A stretch of DNA of 64,000 bases from Anastrepha obliqua (lineage: Eukaryota; Arthropoda; Insecta; Diptera; Tephritidae). The DNA lies in contig NC_072893.1 in NCBI RefSeq assembly GCF_027943255.1, forward strand, positions 42,926,001 through 42,990,000, read 5' to 3'. This document shows positions 21,372 to 32,734 of this stretch, one piece after another (within the stretch, counting starts at the first letter, position 1; every line of letters begins with the position of its first letter). Below the pieces are notes generated by a model. It had not been told where the DNA came from, searched no databases, and saw only the letters and a program-made list of their open reading frames with translations. Made by a program: the position numbers and the translations under genes.

Positions 21372-21600
21372 AGCGCGTAGACTTCTGAGTGTTTGGCCGA
21401 GCTCCTCCTCCTATGCTCTTGGTCTTGCTCGACAAATGGAAGGACCTACAGAGTTTAAGCCGACTCCGAACGGAAAACAAAACGTTCTAAAATTTTGCCA
21501 TTTCATGCACGGAGATTTGAACCTACGCACTCCCGAGTGGAAGTCACGAACCAATTTACTCAACTACGTCATTGTCGGATGCCATTATCTAACAACCGTT
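21372..21600 (-). repeat. SINE-1 family copy, diverged
   Basis: In reverse complement it contains GGAGGAGGAGCTCGGCCAAA, GTAGGTCCTTCCATTTGTCG and a B-box-like GTAGGTTCAAATCTCCGTGC-type segment. The body is shorter and more diverged than at 8291-8608. This copy keeps parts of both head and tail. Confidence 0.6.
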
Positions 21601-21831
21601 AGCGTAGGAGATAAGTGAAGTTCTCTCTGGTGTTGAAAAGTAAGGATGAAAGGACTCCACTCCTTGCTTTATCCTACTCTTTTTTGAGTTGTGGTCTCTA
21701 AAGATGACAGACGAAGTCTGCGACAGGTTCAACGCTACTACATAGGACGGTACTCTTTCAGGGGCGGTTTTGGTGAAGCCCACAATTGACCTGTCAGTTG
21801 GTGGCGATGAGTGCTGTGGTAGTTAGTCTAA

Positions 21832-23313
21832 GATCCGGCTGCAGATTTGGTGTAGTCATCGAGTACATGCTGAAATCCACATTTTTACCCACATTTATGA
21901 TTAGGAGAATAAAAATTCACCAAGTTGCCAGTAGAAATGTGGCCGCAAGTATTTTTAATAAATTTATTGTTAATTGATTTTGCGGGAAAAATTTCACTAA
22001 CCAAGTTTTGAGATAAAATATCGTTCGGTTTACTGCAATAGGTGTAAAGACTTACAAAGCCGTAGTTGCCGTTGCGCGCTTGGCCGCACCTCTCCGCAGC
22101 CAGGTATAAACAGGTATGATTTCGATATATTTATACATCCATCTCATTATTATGATATACGGCAACCTAATTAAATCTGGCCGCAAGTTAGGGTTGCCAG
22201 CAGTTAAAGATGGGAAAAATTGAAGGTTGAGTGAGAGGAAGCTAGCGCGTAACATCACTAGTCTAACAAGGATAGCGACATTTTAAGGCTATTGCGCATG
22301 CGTCAGATGCTGGTGTTCTCAATCACCAGTTCAAACAATAGCAAGATCGGCCAAAGAAATAAATACTCCAAAAGAATAATCATTCTTTCAAAACTACAAA
22401 TTTTATAAATACAACAAAAAATTAATATTGATCAAAAGTAAAGCCAAGGTTACTATGTAAAAAAAAATTAGAAAAGAGAATGTTTAATCTATATGTACCA
22501 AATAATTGATTTCTTGAATAAAATCAAAAATTATTTCATACAGTACTTGCACAATAGAATTTTTAACTTCCCGTTAAAAAAATTAAAAATGTGGATGTGT
22601 GGATGTGTGTGTGGGTCAACCTCTTTTCTAATTTTTTTTTACATAGTAACCTTGGTTTTACTTTTGATCAATATTAATTTTTTGTTGTATTTATAAAATT
22701 TGTAGTTTTGAAAGAATGATTATTCTTTTGGAGTATTTATTTCTTTGGCCGATCTTGCTATTGTTTGAACTGGTGATTGAGAACACCAGCATCTGACGCA
22801 TGCGCAATAGCCTTAAAATGTCGCTATCCTTGTTAGACTAGTGATGTTACGCGCTAGCTTCCTCTCACTCAACCTTCAATTTTTCCCATCTTTAACTGCT
22901 GGCAACCCTAACTTGCGGCCAGATTTAATTAGGTTGCCATATATCATAATAATGAGAAAAAAATTAGCTATATTTTGATCTACAACAGATCAATATACGT
23001 TATGGATGTATAAATATATCGAAATCATACCTGTTTATACCTGGCTGCGGAGAGGTGCGGCCAAGCGCGCAATGGCAACTACGGTTTTTTTAAGTCTTTA
23101 CACCTATTGCAGTAAACCGAACGATATTTTATCTCAAAACTTGGTTAGTGAAATTTTTCCCGCAAAATCAATTAACAATAAATTAATTAAAAATACTTGC
23201 GGCCACATTTCTACTGGCAACTTGGTGAATTTTTATTCTCCTAATCATAAATGTGGGTAAAAATGTGGATTTCAGCATGTACTCGATGACTACACCAAAT
23301 CTGCAGCCGGATC
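21832..23313. repeat. 1.48 kb near-perfect palindrome (foldback-like element)
   Basis: The left arm 21832-22478 is repeated in reverse complement as 22621-23313, with a 142-bp spacer between them (22479-22620). The arms start with GATCCGGCTGCAGATTTGGT and meet the spacer at AAAAAATTAGAAAAGAG. Reading by eye, they differ by scattered substitutions and one 45-bp insertion only in the right arm (22957-23001), which contains a small TTGATCTACAACAGATCAA palindrome. No transposase is encoded. No convincing target-site duplication was found at the outer ends. A transcript across it would fold into a long hairpin. Confidence 0.9.
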
Positions 23314-24849
23314 CCGTACTAAGTACTGTGCACTCTGCGGAAGTTGTCTGCATTTTGGAGCGACCCACACGTTATAGGTATTCCATCTCTAAGAGATAAC
23401 TACGTTTCGATTAGAAGCTCTAACTTTCAAGAAAGGGGCGACAGTTATCAAAATCCATGGCCAATAGAGTGGAAGTCAAGCATAAACCAAGTCGGCTTTG
23501 GCGAAAGCCTTATTACGCAAAGCAACGGATTTCAGAGTTCTGATGGGACTTCTAGTCAATATATTTAGTACGAAAAGCTATCAGTATCAAAATAAATAAT
23601 CATTCAAGAACATACCAATCTACATACATACCTAAATTTGGACTACCCGGTATGATTGATATCGATTATGATAAATGCTTATTTGTACTCGTATCCTTAT
23701 ATGCATGCATGCATTAGTATACGAGTATATATGTATATCTTTGTATGTTACCTTTGCGCTTGGCGCTGCAATTTACTTCCAATTTACGATTACAGAAAAT
23801 TGAAAAATTTAATTGACGGAAATTTCGCAAATTTTGCGCAAATGAGAATTTAGGGCTTTAATGATTCCGGCTGCGTAATAGACAAAAGCTGTTGAATGAA
23901 AAACAACCTTCACCTCATGAAAGTACACAAGTACGAGTACGTATTTGGCAAATATGGAAAGTATTTGGTAAGCAAAAAGTACCGATCACTTTCCGCTAGA
24001 TGTCTTCCGCCAGACGTAACTCATTGGTCGGGTGATGATATACGGAGAGAAGCACCATTTTGATGATTTTTTCTTTTTTTGGTTTGATAAATTCGTGGAT
24101 CACAACTACTTTTTAAAATCATGCAACACTCTCAGCCTCGGACGGGTTTTAACTCCGCTCAATCCCAAAGCATCTGCATATCGCCTGGCGCTTAGCGCAT
24201 TAATAAAGCAATTGAAGATATATATCGTGTTGATTATGTATTCATGGTTAAATCTTTCCTTTCAATAAGACTTGTTCTTACTAAAAGAGGCCATCAGCTG
24301 AAAGGTAACCAATGAGGTAACAGTTTCTACTCAGGTGTCAGGCAAGGCTACGATATGGAAAGGCACTTAAATGCCATCATCTGTGGAGTAGAAAGTTCTG
24401 AGCGCCTTCTGGTAGACATTTTCAGTGAACCAAAGCTCACAATGCGTGCATTTGATCGGGTCTTACTATGCGCAGATTTATAAGTGGAATAACTCTTCTG
24501 AAAAAGTTGATTGGTAGACTGCTAGTTTGGTGAAGCCAGTTGGGTTTTACAGCATTCCAAAATGGAGGTAAAAAGGAAAAATCGAAGAATTACTCAGTTC
24601 CACTACGACCAAAGTGGAAAGTAAGAGCTGGGGCCAAAAACCAATTTGTGATGTTTATGAACCCAACCGAGGTTCCAATGGGCCCATTCTGGTAATAGGT
24701 ACGTCGAAGTTGCAAGGAATCGTTGTGTGACAAGTTAGTCCTTGAATAAGCAACAAAGTTAGGAAGTAAGTTTATTGATGAAATAAGCCAAAGAAAAGTT
24801 TACAATTTTGTTGTGATAACGTCTTATAATTCGATGTAGGCTATCTTAT
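23314..24849. other. Non-coding stretch, about 1.5 kb
   Basis: AT-rich with ATGCATGCATGCAT and GTATATATGTATAT simple sequence near 23700-23740. A SGVRQGYD-like reading at about 24333-24356 hints at a reverse transcriptase scrap, but the following residues do not match, so I do not call it. Confidence 0.5.
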
Positions 24850-24944
24850 CTTGCTAATGCGTCGTTATCTTGCTCATGCGTCGTTATCTTGCTCATGCGT
24901 CGTTATCTTGCTCATGCGTTGTTATCTTGCTCATGCGTCGTTAT
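24850..24944. repeat. 19-bp minisatellite, five units
   Basis: The unit CTTGCTCATGCGTCGTTAT is repeated five times with single-base variants (CTAATG in the first, GTTGTT in the fourth). It passes directly into the TTATG array, whose unit resembles the GTTATCTTG/ATGCG parts of the minisatellite. Confidence 0.9.
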
Positions 24945-25214
24945 CTTGTTATGTTATGTTATGTTATGTTATGTTATGTTATGTTATGTTATGTTATGTT
25001 ATGTTATGTTATGTTATGTTATGTTATGTTATGTTATGTTATGTTATGTTATGTTATGTTATGTTATGTTATGTTATGTTATGTTATGTTGTGTTATGTT
25101 ATGTTATGTTATGTTATGTTATGTTATGTTATGTTATGTTATGTTGTGTTATGTTATGTTATGTTATGTTATGTTATGTTATGTTATGTTATGTTATGTT
25201 ATGTTATGTTATGT
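24945..25214. repeat. TTATG pentanucleotide array, about 53 units
   Basis: An almost uninterrupted (TTATG)n tract, with ATGTT changed to GTGTT near 25091 and 25146. Because five is not a multiple of three, all plus-strand frames stay open and read as MLCYV repeats. That gives three long but meaningless open frames across 24851-25262. The array ends exactly where a SINE-1 fragment begins. Confidence 0.95.
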
Positions 25215-25370
25215 GTCGTCATAAAAAATCATTTGCCATTCGGAGTTGACTTGAAACCGTAGGTCCCTCCATTTCGTGGAACAACATCAAGACGCACACC
25301 AAGACGCATAGGAGGAGGAGCTCGACCAGACACTTAACAGAAGTGTACGCGCCAATTATTTATTTACGTA
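25213..25370 (+). repeat. SINE-1 family, 3' fragment
   Basis: CATTCGGAGTTGACTTGAAA, CCGTAGGTCCCTCCATTT, GAACAACATCAAGACGCACA and GTGTACGCGCCAATTATTTA follow the SINE-1 consensus of the 8291 copy. The tRNA-like head is replaced by the TTATG array. CCAAGACGCA near 25300 is a short local duplication. Confidence 0.8.
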
Positions 25371-26552
25371 ATGTCTTTAAGAAGTATTGCCTGACGGTGG
25401 TCCATATTAGACTCAATTCTCAAGCAGACTCAAATCGTTTGCGAATAAATCTTTTGAAATATGGGAAATGAAAACGGAAATTATTTGGCCATTTTGAACA
25501 AATAAAGGGAACATTTGATTATGAAATATATTTTTTTACTTCTTTCCATAAAATTTTTTCAACTCCATCCACGCCATCCGACATGAATAAATAAAAAATG
25601 TGCTCTACCAACCAGCTTTACACTCAATTTAAATTTTATGAGAAATATTCTCATTGTCAATTTTGCGATTTCCCCTTTTTTCTTGTTATTACGGAGCATT
25701 TATATATTTTATGCGAAAATGATTTTATTATCAATTGAAGCGCTTTGAAAGCAGGCGACTCAACGCTCGGTGGATTATGGCCACGTGACGCCACAAGCCC
25801 ACTATACCATTACTGCATGCATTCATGTGTATGTATGTGCATGTGTTCAAAAGTGTTTGGCTAACAGCACGTGAGTGGGTGTGTACAGATACATACATAT
25901 GGCACACACTCGTATTTATTTGAATGTGCTTTGGCTCTTTATTGGTTTTCTTCGAATTTTTCTTTTTGGCATCAAAATACCGAAAACCCATTAATATTGA
26001 AATGTGCTTTTGGTACGTAATAATAAATGCTTTTTACGACTCCACAGCTTCTGTGGGTTACTGAATCCATCAACGCATTGCAGCCCATTGAGTACGAGTT
26101 ATTGATGATTTCGTATGTGGGTGCATACGTTGTAGCGCGATGTGTGCGTCTGATATCCTTTGGCGCAGGTCCTGTTATTAAGTATCGACAAAGTAAGTAC
26201 AAAATTTTTTCCGAATTTCCAAGTGTGATTTTTTTAGCGTAATCGCATGAATTTTTATTTCTTGATATGTGCACCTTAATGAGTGTGTGTGTGTGTGTGA
26301 TAAGAACATACGATGATGTCCAAACAAAAAGCTACAATATGTAAGTCGGTAGCCTGCAGTCAAACCTACTAGTTCCACTAGTTTGATTTGCAGCTGAAGT
26401 TAGTGAGCTTTCCGTCTTTTTCAATGTTAGCAACTTTCAGTTTGCTCAGGGTGATATTCTACAAAATATCTATTTTAAGCGTATGCATCAGCAATGTACT
26501 ATTTTGTGAACTATTTAGCCTTTGTAACAGTATTAAAGCAGTTAAAGAACTG
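25371..26552. other. Non-coding stretch
   Basis: GTATGTATGTGCATGTG-type sequence near 25830-25850 and a GT run at about 26281-26300. Overlapping frames on both strands at 25731-26378 show no motif. Confidence 0.5.
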
Positions 26553-26719
26553 ATTCGAGTGTATTTCTGCCATGAAAAAGCTCCTCATAAAAATATTCGG
26601 AGTCGGCTTGAAACTGTAGGTCCGTCCATTTGTGACGTCCACATCAAGACGCACGCCTCAAATAGGAGGAGGAGCTCGGCCAAACACCCAAAAAGGGTGT
26701 ACGCGCCAATTATATACAA
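26553..26719 (+). repeat. SINE-1 family, 3' two thirds
   Basis: CGAGTGTATTTCTGCCATGA, AAAAGCTCCTCATAAAAATA, CGGAGTCGGCTTGAAACTGT and TACGCGCCAATTATATAC match the SINE-1 body. The tRNA-like head is absent. It lies directly against MITE-2. Confidence 0.85.
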
Positions 26720-26721
26720 TA

Positions 26722-27394
26722 AGGGGTTAGGGATAGACAGACTTTTAAAAAGATTGAACTTTTTTTACATTTTCTTAAACCATAATATCTTAAAAATGTT
26801 TTGTTAAAATTTGAAGTGCATCCGATAAATATTTTTCGAGTTATTCAAGAATTAACAGAGGGCGCTTGGGCATACATAAATCGATAGCAAAACTTCAAAT
26901 GCGTTTTTCTCAAAACTATGTCTTTTGAACTGGTGATCGCTGTAACTTAAAATCCGCTTAATTTATTTCAATAAAATTTATACCGCTTTTGAAAAACATA
27001 CAAAACTTGAGCCTGATCGAAGTTTTTTTTTAAGAATTAACTGTCAGTTTTTTTCTCGAAAATCTGAAAAATATTTCCTGAGGTCGCCATATATTTAATT
27101 TTGAAAAAAAAGCTTCGATCAGGCACAATATTATCTATTAATAAAACTAATTTCTCTTGTCCGATTGATTTTAGATGAATCTCCAAGGACTTCTGATGAT
27201 CACCGCAAGGGACTTCTGGAGAAACGGGCTCCACACAAACAGAAATTATTTTTACAATTATTTAAATTTTTTTTTTTAATTTTGCCGAATGTATTAATGC
27301 CATGTTTTTATTTTGGTAAAGTAAAGCAATTGACTAACAAAAAAAATTGTTGAAAATCAGCATTTTTTCGGGCCTCTGACTACCTCTAACCCCA
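26722..27394. mobile_element. MITE-2, 673 bp, inverted termini
   Basis: The left end AGGGGTTAGGGATAGACAGA and the reverse complement of the right end TGGGGTTAGAGGTAGTCAGA match at 16 of 20 bases. TA flanks both ends; alternatively a 4-bp ATAA duplication (26719-26722 and 27394-27397) can be read with GGGGTTAG as the terminus. The interior is AT-rich without a transposase. The 61-65 codon frames inside it are not credible. Confidence 0.65.
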
Positions 27395-28224
27395 TAATAC
27401 AACATGTTTTCTTAAATTTAAATTTGGAAGTACAACTTAATATGATTATAAAAATTATATATTTCAAATTTTTTTTGAAAACATATCAAACAATAAAAAC
27501 ACCATAATAGAAAACTACTTGTTTTTCTTATACCCTCCAAATCAGTCATTTTGAAACCAGGGTAATTCTAGTCACTCTCGAACTAGCACGACTCCCTCTA
27601 TCAAATATCCCTTCATGGACTGGAATACTTGCAGAGCACTTTAGCTTTTACGGCAGGGTATCTAAAGATACTTATACATATATTACATACATATATATGT
27701 AGTTGTGGGATAGGTGTCGAAGTGTATACATAAATTTGTGGTCGTAAAGTATGCTTTTATTGAGGTGTTGAATTTTTGATGTCCTACAAAATATGTATGT
27801 AGCGCGTCATGTTAACAAATACATTAGAAACTATAGACTGCTACTGTATGTATGTATGTAATATCAATTTATTTTTACGCCCATAAGCTCTTCAGTGTGT
27901 CTGCGAGTGGATTTTGGAATAACTTTTTTACTTGGTTTTTATTTGTATAGAATTTTCGCAGATTGTGTGGGTGTATGGTATACTCGTATGTATCTGTATC
28001 TGTATGTATCTGTTTTTATGATGCCTAAGAATATACTATTTTCCATTTTCAAGTAATTTATTATTTATCAGGTTGTAAATGTTTTATGTTGCATATAAAA
28101 TTGAAATAAGTACAAGGAAAACCGTACATCCCAGGGCGATTATAGTTTGAATTATTTGAAAATGCGGATATATAGAGAGTGTCAAAAAAACAATATGAAA
28201 TATTTAAGATAATATGCTTCTTGC
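27395..28224. other. Non-coding stretch with simple repeats and a shared segment
   Basis: Positions 27540-27660 (GTCATTTTGAAACCAG, ATTCTAGTCACTC, GAACTAGCA, TTCATGGACTGGAATACTTG) resemble 690-790. GTATGTATGTATG-type tracts lie near 27845-27860 and 27985-28015. No gene was seen. Confidence 0.55.
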
Positions 28225-28570
28225 ATATGTAGAAGGCTGACACCTCCGCAATTACGTATCGAAACTTCAAGCCAATCAGAGCAAAGCTGAGTGAGTTTTA
28301 GCACTTTTACTTGAAGGTAATATGTTAAAGTTTCAGGCCAATCGGAGCAAAATTCAGGGAGCTACAGCACTTTTTCCGGGTGATTTCACAGTTTCGGGGT
28401 TTGGCAACCGATTTTCATGCTTTTTTTAGAATGGCTGACGTTTCGTAAATTACGTGTCGAAATTTCAAGCCAATCAGAGCAAAGCTGAGCGGGTTATAGC
28501 ACTTGTACCGGAAGGTAATATAATATGTCAAAGTTTCTAGCCAATCGGAGCTAAATTGAGGAGATGGACC
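28225..28570. repeat. Four-monomer tandem array
   Basis: The core CAAGCCAATCAGAGCAAAGC at about 28270 recurs as CAGGCCAATCGGAGCAAAAT (28336), CAAGCCAATCAGAGCAAAGC (28468) and CTAGCCAATCGGAGCTAAAT (28541). Monomers 1 and 3 are closest, as are 2 and 4, so the array looks like a doubled dimer of about 200 bp. Each is followed by a GAG...TAGCACTT-type segment where present. There is no coding motif. Confidence 0.75.
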
Positions 28571-29216
28571 AAAAGAAGCAAAAACTGCATGAGTCTGCAA
28601 ACTAATGGTTTTGAAGGTACGGCATTTGATTTTATTCTTTACCGAAAAATTTATTTCCAATTATCTGTTTAATAATAATGTACAGACAAAAACATAAACA
28701 CAAGGTATGTAGAAACAAAAATAAAAATAGCAAACGATGTTTAAAGTGCCCTCCTTTCAGTTCCAAACTGGCACGATATCTTTGTGTGGAGGATATTCGA
28801 ACTTCCTAAAACACCTGCAGTGGCTCAGATTTGCTTCCATTTTTGATTTATTCGTACCTGCAGATCCTCAAGGCTATTTACAGGATTACCATAGATTAAT
28901 ATTTTTAAATACGCAAAACCAAGTAGTAAAATTAGGTTTAAGAGCAAGCCATAATTTAGCTACCCCAATCTGAAAAATTTGCTGTAAACGCTCTCTCACA
29001 GAAACCGAAATTATACTGGTGCATCATTTGAGAAATTTATGTCAGTTAATTCTGCGTTAAAATAAACAGCCAATGCAAATGAAAATTTGGCAATTTGTTG
29101 AATTTGAAATCCTATTTCTGATATTTCTCTCGTCGGTTCGTGACTGTCAACTGTCAACAAAGTTGTTAGCGGCAAATTTTCTTCAAATACAAGATAAATA
29201 TAGATATGTATATGTA
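28571..29216. other. Non-coding stretch with one orphan frame
   Basis: A 78-codon frame at 28737-28973 (MFKVPSFQFQTGTISLCGG...) has unbiased composition but no motif I recognise. It could be part of an unknown decayed element. No promoter or splice context was seen. Confidence 0.4.
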
Positions 29217-29661
29217 AAAGGTGCTTTTTTAGCTATTATCCCATTAAACAGTTGGTTTAAACAGCTGACGCACGTTTCGTGTTTTATTTCAATGGACATT
29301 TTATTTCACGTGCGGGACCTGACAATTGGCCACCCAGATCGTGCGATATAACGCCTTTAGATTATTTTTTGTGGGGCTATGTCTATTCAGACAAGCGTCC
29401 TTCAATTAACGCATTGGAAGACTACATTAAAGCATTTATATGTGAGATACCGGCCGAAACATTGGAAAGAGTATGCCAAAATTGGACTAAGCGGATGGAC
29501 CATTTGAAGCGCAGTCGCGGTCAACATTTGCATGAAATAATCTTCAAACATTAAATCATATGGACTGTACTATCGATTTAAGTAATAATTGCCTGAATTT
29601 TTCTGAATTTTACGTGTTTTTTTTGAAAAACCTTCCTATAGCTCTTAAAAAATCACCCTTT
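29217..29661 (+). mobile_element. Tc1/mariner-type deletion derivative, 445 bp
   Basis: The element is flanked by TA (29215-29216, 29662-29663). The right terminus in reverse complement is AAAGGGTGATTTTTTAAGAG, and the left is AAAGGTGCTTTTTTAGCTAT, an eroded match. The remaining coding part (about 29300-29554) reads NWPPRSCDITPLDYFLWGYV (third Asp), PSINALEDYIKAFICEIP and ends at a TAA. The N-terminus and first two catalytic blocks are gone. Confidence 0.8.
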
Positions 29662-29668
29662 ATATACA

Positions 29669-29967
29669 TAATTGGCGAGGGTGTACGCGAGTTCGTCCTC
29701 CTATTGTGGTGTGCGTCTTGATGTTGTTCCACAATTGGAGGGACCTACAGTTTCAAACCGACTCCGAGCGGCAGATATTTTTATGAGGAACTTTTTCATG
29801 GCAGAAATACACTCGGAGGTTTGCCATTGCCTGCCAAGGGGCGAACGCTATTAGAAAACACTTTTTCTTAATTTTGATCTTTCACCGAAATTCGAACCGA
29901 CTTCTCTCTCTGCATTCCGAATAGTTGTCACGCACCAACTCATTCGGCCACGGTGGCCGCCGCCAAG
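29669..29967 (-). repeat. SINE-1, near full length
   Basis: In reverse complement it begins with a tRNA-like head: GTGGCCGAATGAGTTGGTGC (A box) and GGTTCGAATTTCGG (B box). The body then matches the 8291 copy through GCAATGGCAAACCTCCGAGT, CATCAAGACGCACACCACAA and a slightly rearranged end GAGGGTGTACGCG. It has a B box with one more substitution than the 8291 copy. Confidence 0.85.
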
Positions 29968-30039
29968 ATAAATAATTTCATAAAACATCAATCAACTATT
30001 ATAAGAATATGCATGCAACAAAGCACCTAAAACGTGGAA

Positions 30040-30470
30040 GAATAATTTGACTAGGCAATAATTTTATGGTTATTAAACCAATCGCAATAGCGTTGCGTAA
30101 TCGTAGTAAGCCAAGGCTTTCTGATAATTCAACTGAAGACCTCGACCCATGTTTTGACCGTACTTGAAGTATGTACAAATGCAGTATCCTGTTGAAAGAT
30201 CCAATTAATAGTTCAAAATATTTCACGAATCTCGGGAAAAGATAATTCCAGCTGGGCTTTATAGCTGGTTCCCCGTCATTTTTTAGTCTACAATTTTCAA
30301 TTCGAATGCGCCAAAGTACGTTAGGTACGAAGCAAAATCGAGACTGCGTTCTTTGCGAAATTTATTCAAAGGTTTTTTTTTGTAATTTTTTATGCTTCAG
30401 ATGTGGCGCTTGAAGAATAGCTCTTCGAACAATAAATTTGCTGACTGGTACATTTACCATTTCTTCAAAT
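30040..30470 (-). mobile_element. Probable Tc1-like relic
   Basis: The minus strand reads PVSKFIVRRAILQAPHLKHK (about 30380-30455), then after stops QDTAFVHTSSTVKTWVEVF (about 30125-30190), resembling the Tc1 linker and the QQDNA second-Asp block. Frames are broken repeatedly, and no termini were found. The assignment rests on these two short similarities only. Confidence 0.4.
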
Positions 30471-30739
30471 ATTGATGTTGAGAGAGCAGAATTTGATGCA
30501 TTCCTAAGGGTTTTGCGGTGAATTGGATGCGTTCAATGCTAGCTCAAGGAATCGTCACGGTGCGGGAGGAGGTGGAACTTCTGGTGTCATCCGGGGTTTA
30601 TAGAGGCTGCCCCAACGAAGTGTGCTGTGCCCTTTGATCTGGTGCAATGGTGATGATGGATGGGATGCAATTGCTTCTGGCTTTAGAAATCTGTGAAAAT
30701 TTAGGTTTTTCTACCAGGGTGTTCAACAAGTTTTGCAGT

Positions 30740-31510
30740 TCGATTAGAAAGGGCGTGACTACTAGCTTACCCTTTTCTACAATAAATCGGGTTGGAAAAT
30801 CGTGAGGTGACTGAAAGAGATTTAATAGAAGCCCTAGGCATCTCACTGGGCAGTGTAGGCAATATTTTGACTGAAGTATTGGTGCGCAATTGGTGCCGCA
30901 TTCGCTAACAATAGAACAAAAACTCATTCGAATGTGACTTTCTCGGCAACATTTAGAGCATTTTCGAAATGAAAAAGTAGATTTTATGCATCGATTCATC
31001 CCTACGAGTGGTGTGAACCTGGTTCTTCGGCTGCGAAATGAGTTCGTGTTCAGAAATCAGCCAAGAAGGTCAGTTTTTTGGGATGCAAGAGGAATTTGTT
31101 TATGGATTACTTGAAACTGGTAAGAAAATAAATTCTGAAAATTATTGTAATATTTAGACCAACGGAAGGAAATGATTCCTGAAAAAATACCCAGTTTGCA
31201 AAAAAAAAAAATCTTTTTTTTTAAGGCAAAACCCCGTGTCAGAAGCGCATTTTGAATGTGGCTAACAACTATTAATTAAAATTCGAATTGTTAGAGCATC
31301 CACTGTATTCACCAGATTTGCCCCTAGCGACTTCCATTCGTTTCCAGACCTAAAAAAGTGCAAGCGTAGAAAGCATTTTTCATCAAATGACGAGGTCATA
31401 GCAGCCGAGGAAGCATATTTTGCCGCCCTTCCAGATTCTCACTTCAGTGATAGAATTCATAAATCGGAATCTGATAGGAACAAATGGCTTGATGTTCAGG
31501 GAGACTAAAG
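30740..31510 (+). mobile_element. mariner relic
   Basis: Segments in shifting frames: EVTERDLIEALGISLGSVGN, ILTEVL (helix-turn-helix, about 30805-30880), EQKLIRM then LSRQHLEHFRNEKVDFMHRF, SVFWDARGICLWIT, DYLKTGKKINSENYCN (about 31090-31155), an A-rich interruption at 31200, then YSPDLP-like and DFHSFPDLKKCKRRKHFSSN with DEVIAAEEAYFAALPDSHF (31335-31445). Third-Asp context is present; the GDE-W block is unrecognisable (RFIPTSG). At least four frameshifts. This is an old dead copy. Confidence 0.8.
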
Positions 31511-32734
31511 GGATACTGGATATTAAAGTGTATTTCAAACCATAAAATTGTGATATTACAAATGTTAGCAGCACGCATTGGCTGGCAAGTGTCATGCCAC
31601 ATCATTTTATACACACGCAAGTGCCAATCACAAAAAAAATGCACCAACACTGAAATCCTAGCACAATCCTACACAACGCGCACACCCACTCGCATGTCGA
31701 CATGTCTACAGTTATCTATATAAGTATATATATATGTACATATATACAACATGTAGCATGCCACAGCGGCGGCGTTGACTGCACTTTATAGCAATATGTG
31801 GCAGCAACAACAATTTGCACTTAATACCAGACAGGTGTTGTTTGTGCTCGTGTTTGTTTACAAGCTCACCCACACAACCGCGCCTACATGCACCAGTAAC
31901 TGCAGACTGCTACAACATTCTGTGCGCAACAACAACAGCAACAACAATAGTTGGTATTCGCGTATTCGCCGGTCCGTTTGTTTACTTTATCGTAACCACT
32001 GGTAGTACCGCCGCCATGGCGAATGATTCAATTAACATTAATTATTGTGTTGATAAATAAATTAACGTTCAGTGGTCAATTGCTGATGGATAAAACAACA
32101 AACACGTTTCGTATGGATAAACTTCAACGCCAACATAAAAATGGCATCCGCGTGAGGCCTACGAGCAACTGTCTGGCGGTGAGTGTGTATGCGTGGGTAT
32201 GTGTGGGTATTTGTAGTCTATATGTATGTGCGTATCTGCTTTACGTCCACAACGGGTTCACTGGCCTTGTGGTCAATCAGCCAGTGTTGACGCACATTGA
32301 AATCCCATTAAAGTGAAATGCTATGCAAGCGCGAAAATGCAGCCGACCTCCCGCACAATTATGCTCACATATATTTTGCATGTGTATGTATATGTATGTA
32401 TGTAGTGGTGAAGAGCCTGTCGTCGTATGGCATCTAACTGAAATTGTGGTTGGAAGTTTCAGTGATATCCCAAGTTGATACGTAATTAAATTAATATTGT
32501 TTCCTAAGTGACATAAATGGTAGAAAATGGTAGATTAAGCGAAAATTAATTTTGAAAAGTCTAAAGGCCTTACAGACTCAAAGAAACGGTTTTTGAGATT
32601 TTTTATTTGCGGTTTTGAGATTTTTTTTTAGGTCTTTAAATTGTTTTTGAAAATTTCCTTTTATTTTAATTTTTCTTTGTGTCAAATTTTATGTTTTTAA
32701 ATATTTGCGTTTATAAAATTTTTGTTTTATGAAA
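31511..32734. other. Non-coding stretch
   Basis: TATATATATGTACATATATA near 31725-31745 and CAACAACAGCAACAACAA at about 31929-31946. Overlapping 68-97 codon frames at 31775-32316 have no motif. Nothing was assigned. Confidence 0.5.

Noticed and set aside
24333..24480. Reverse transcriptase fragment (SGVRQGYD)
   Set aside because: Only five or six residues fit the VRQGD block, and the sequence after it does not continue as a reverse transcriptase.
24851..25262. Three long overlapping open frames reading MLCYV repeats
   Set aside because: They are a by-product of the TTATG pentanucleotide array, which has no stop in any plus frame.
28225..28570. CRISPR-like array
   Set aside because: Only four degenerate monomers with no fixed spacer length, in a eukaryotic context.
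28737..28973. 78-codon frame as a small gene
   Set aside because: No motif, no relative in the window and no supporting signals.
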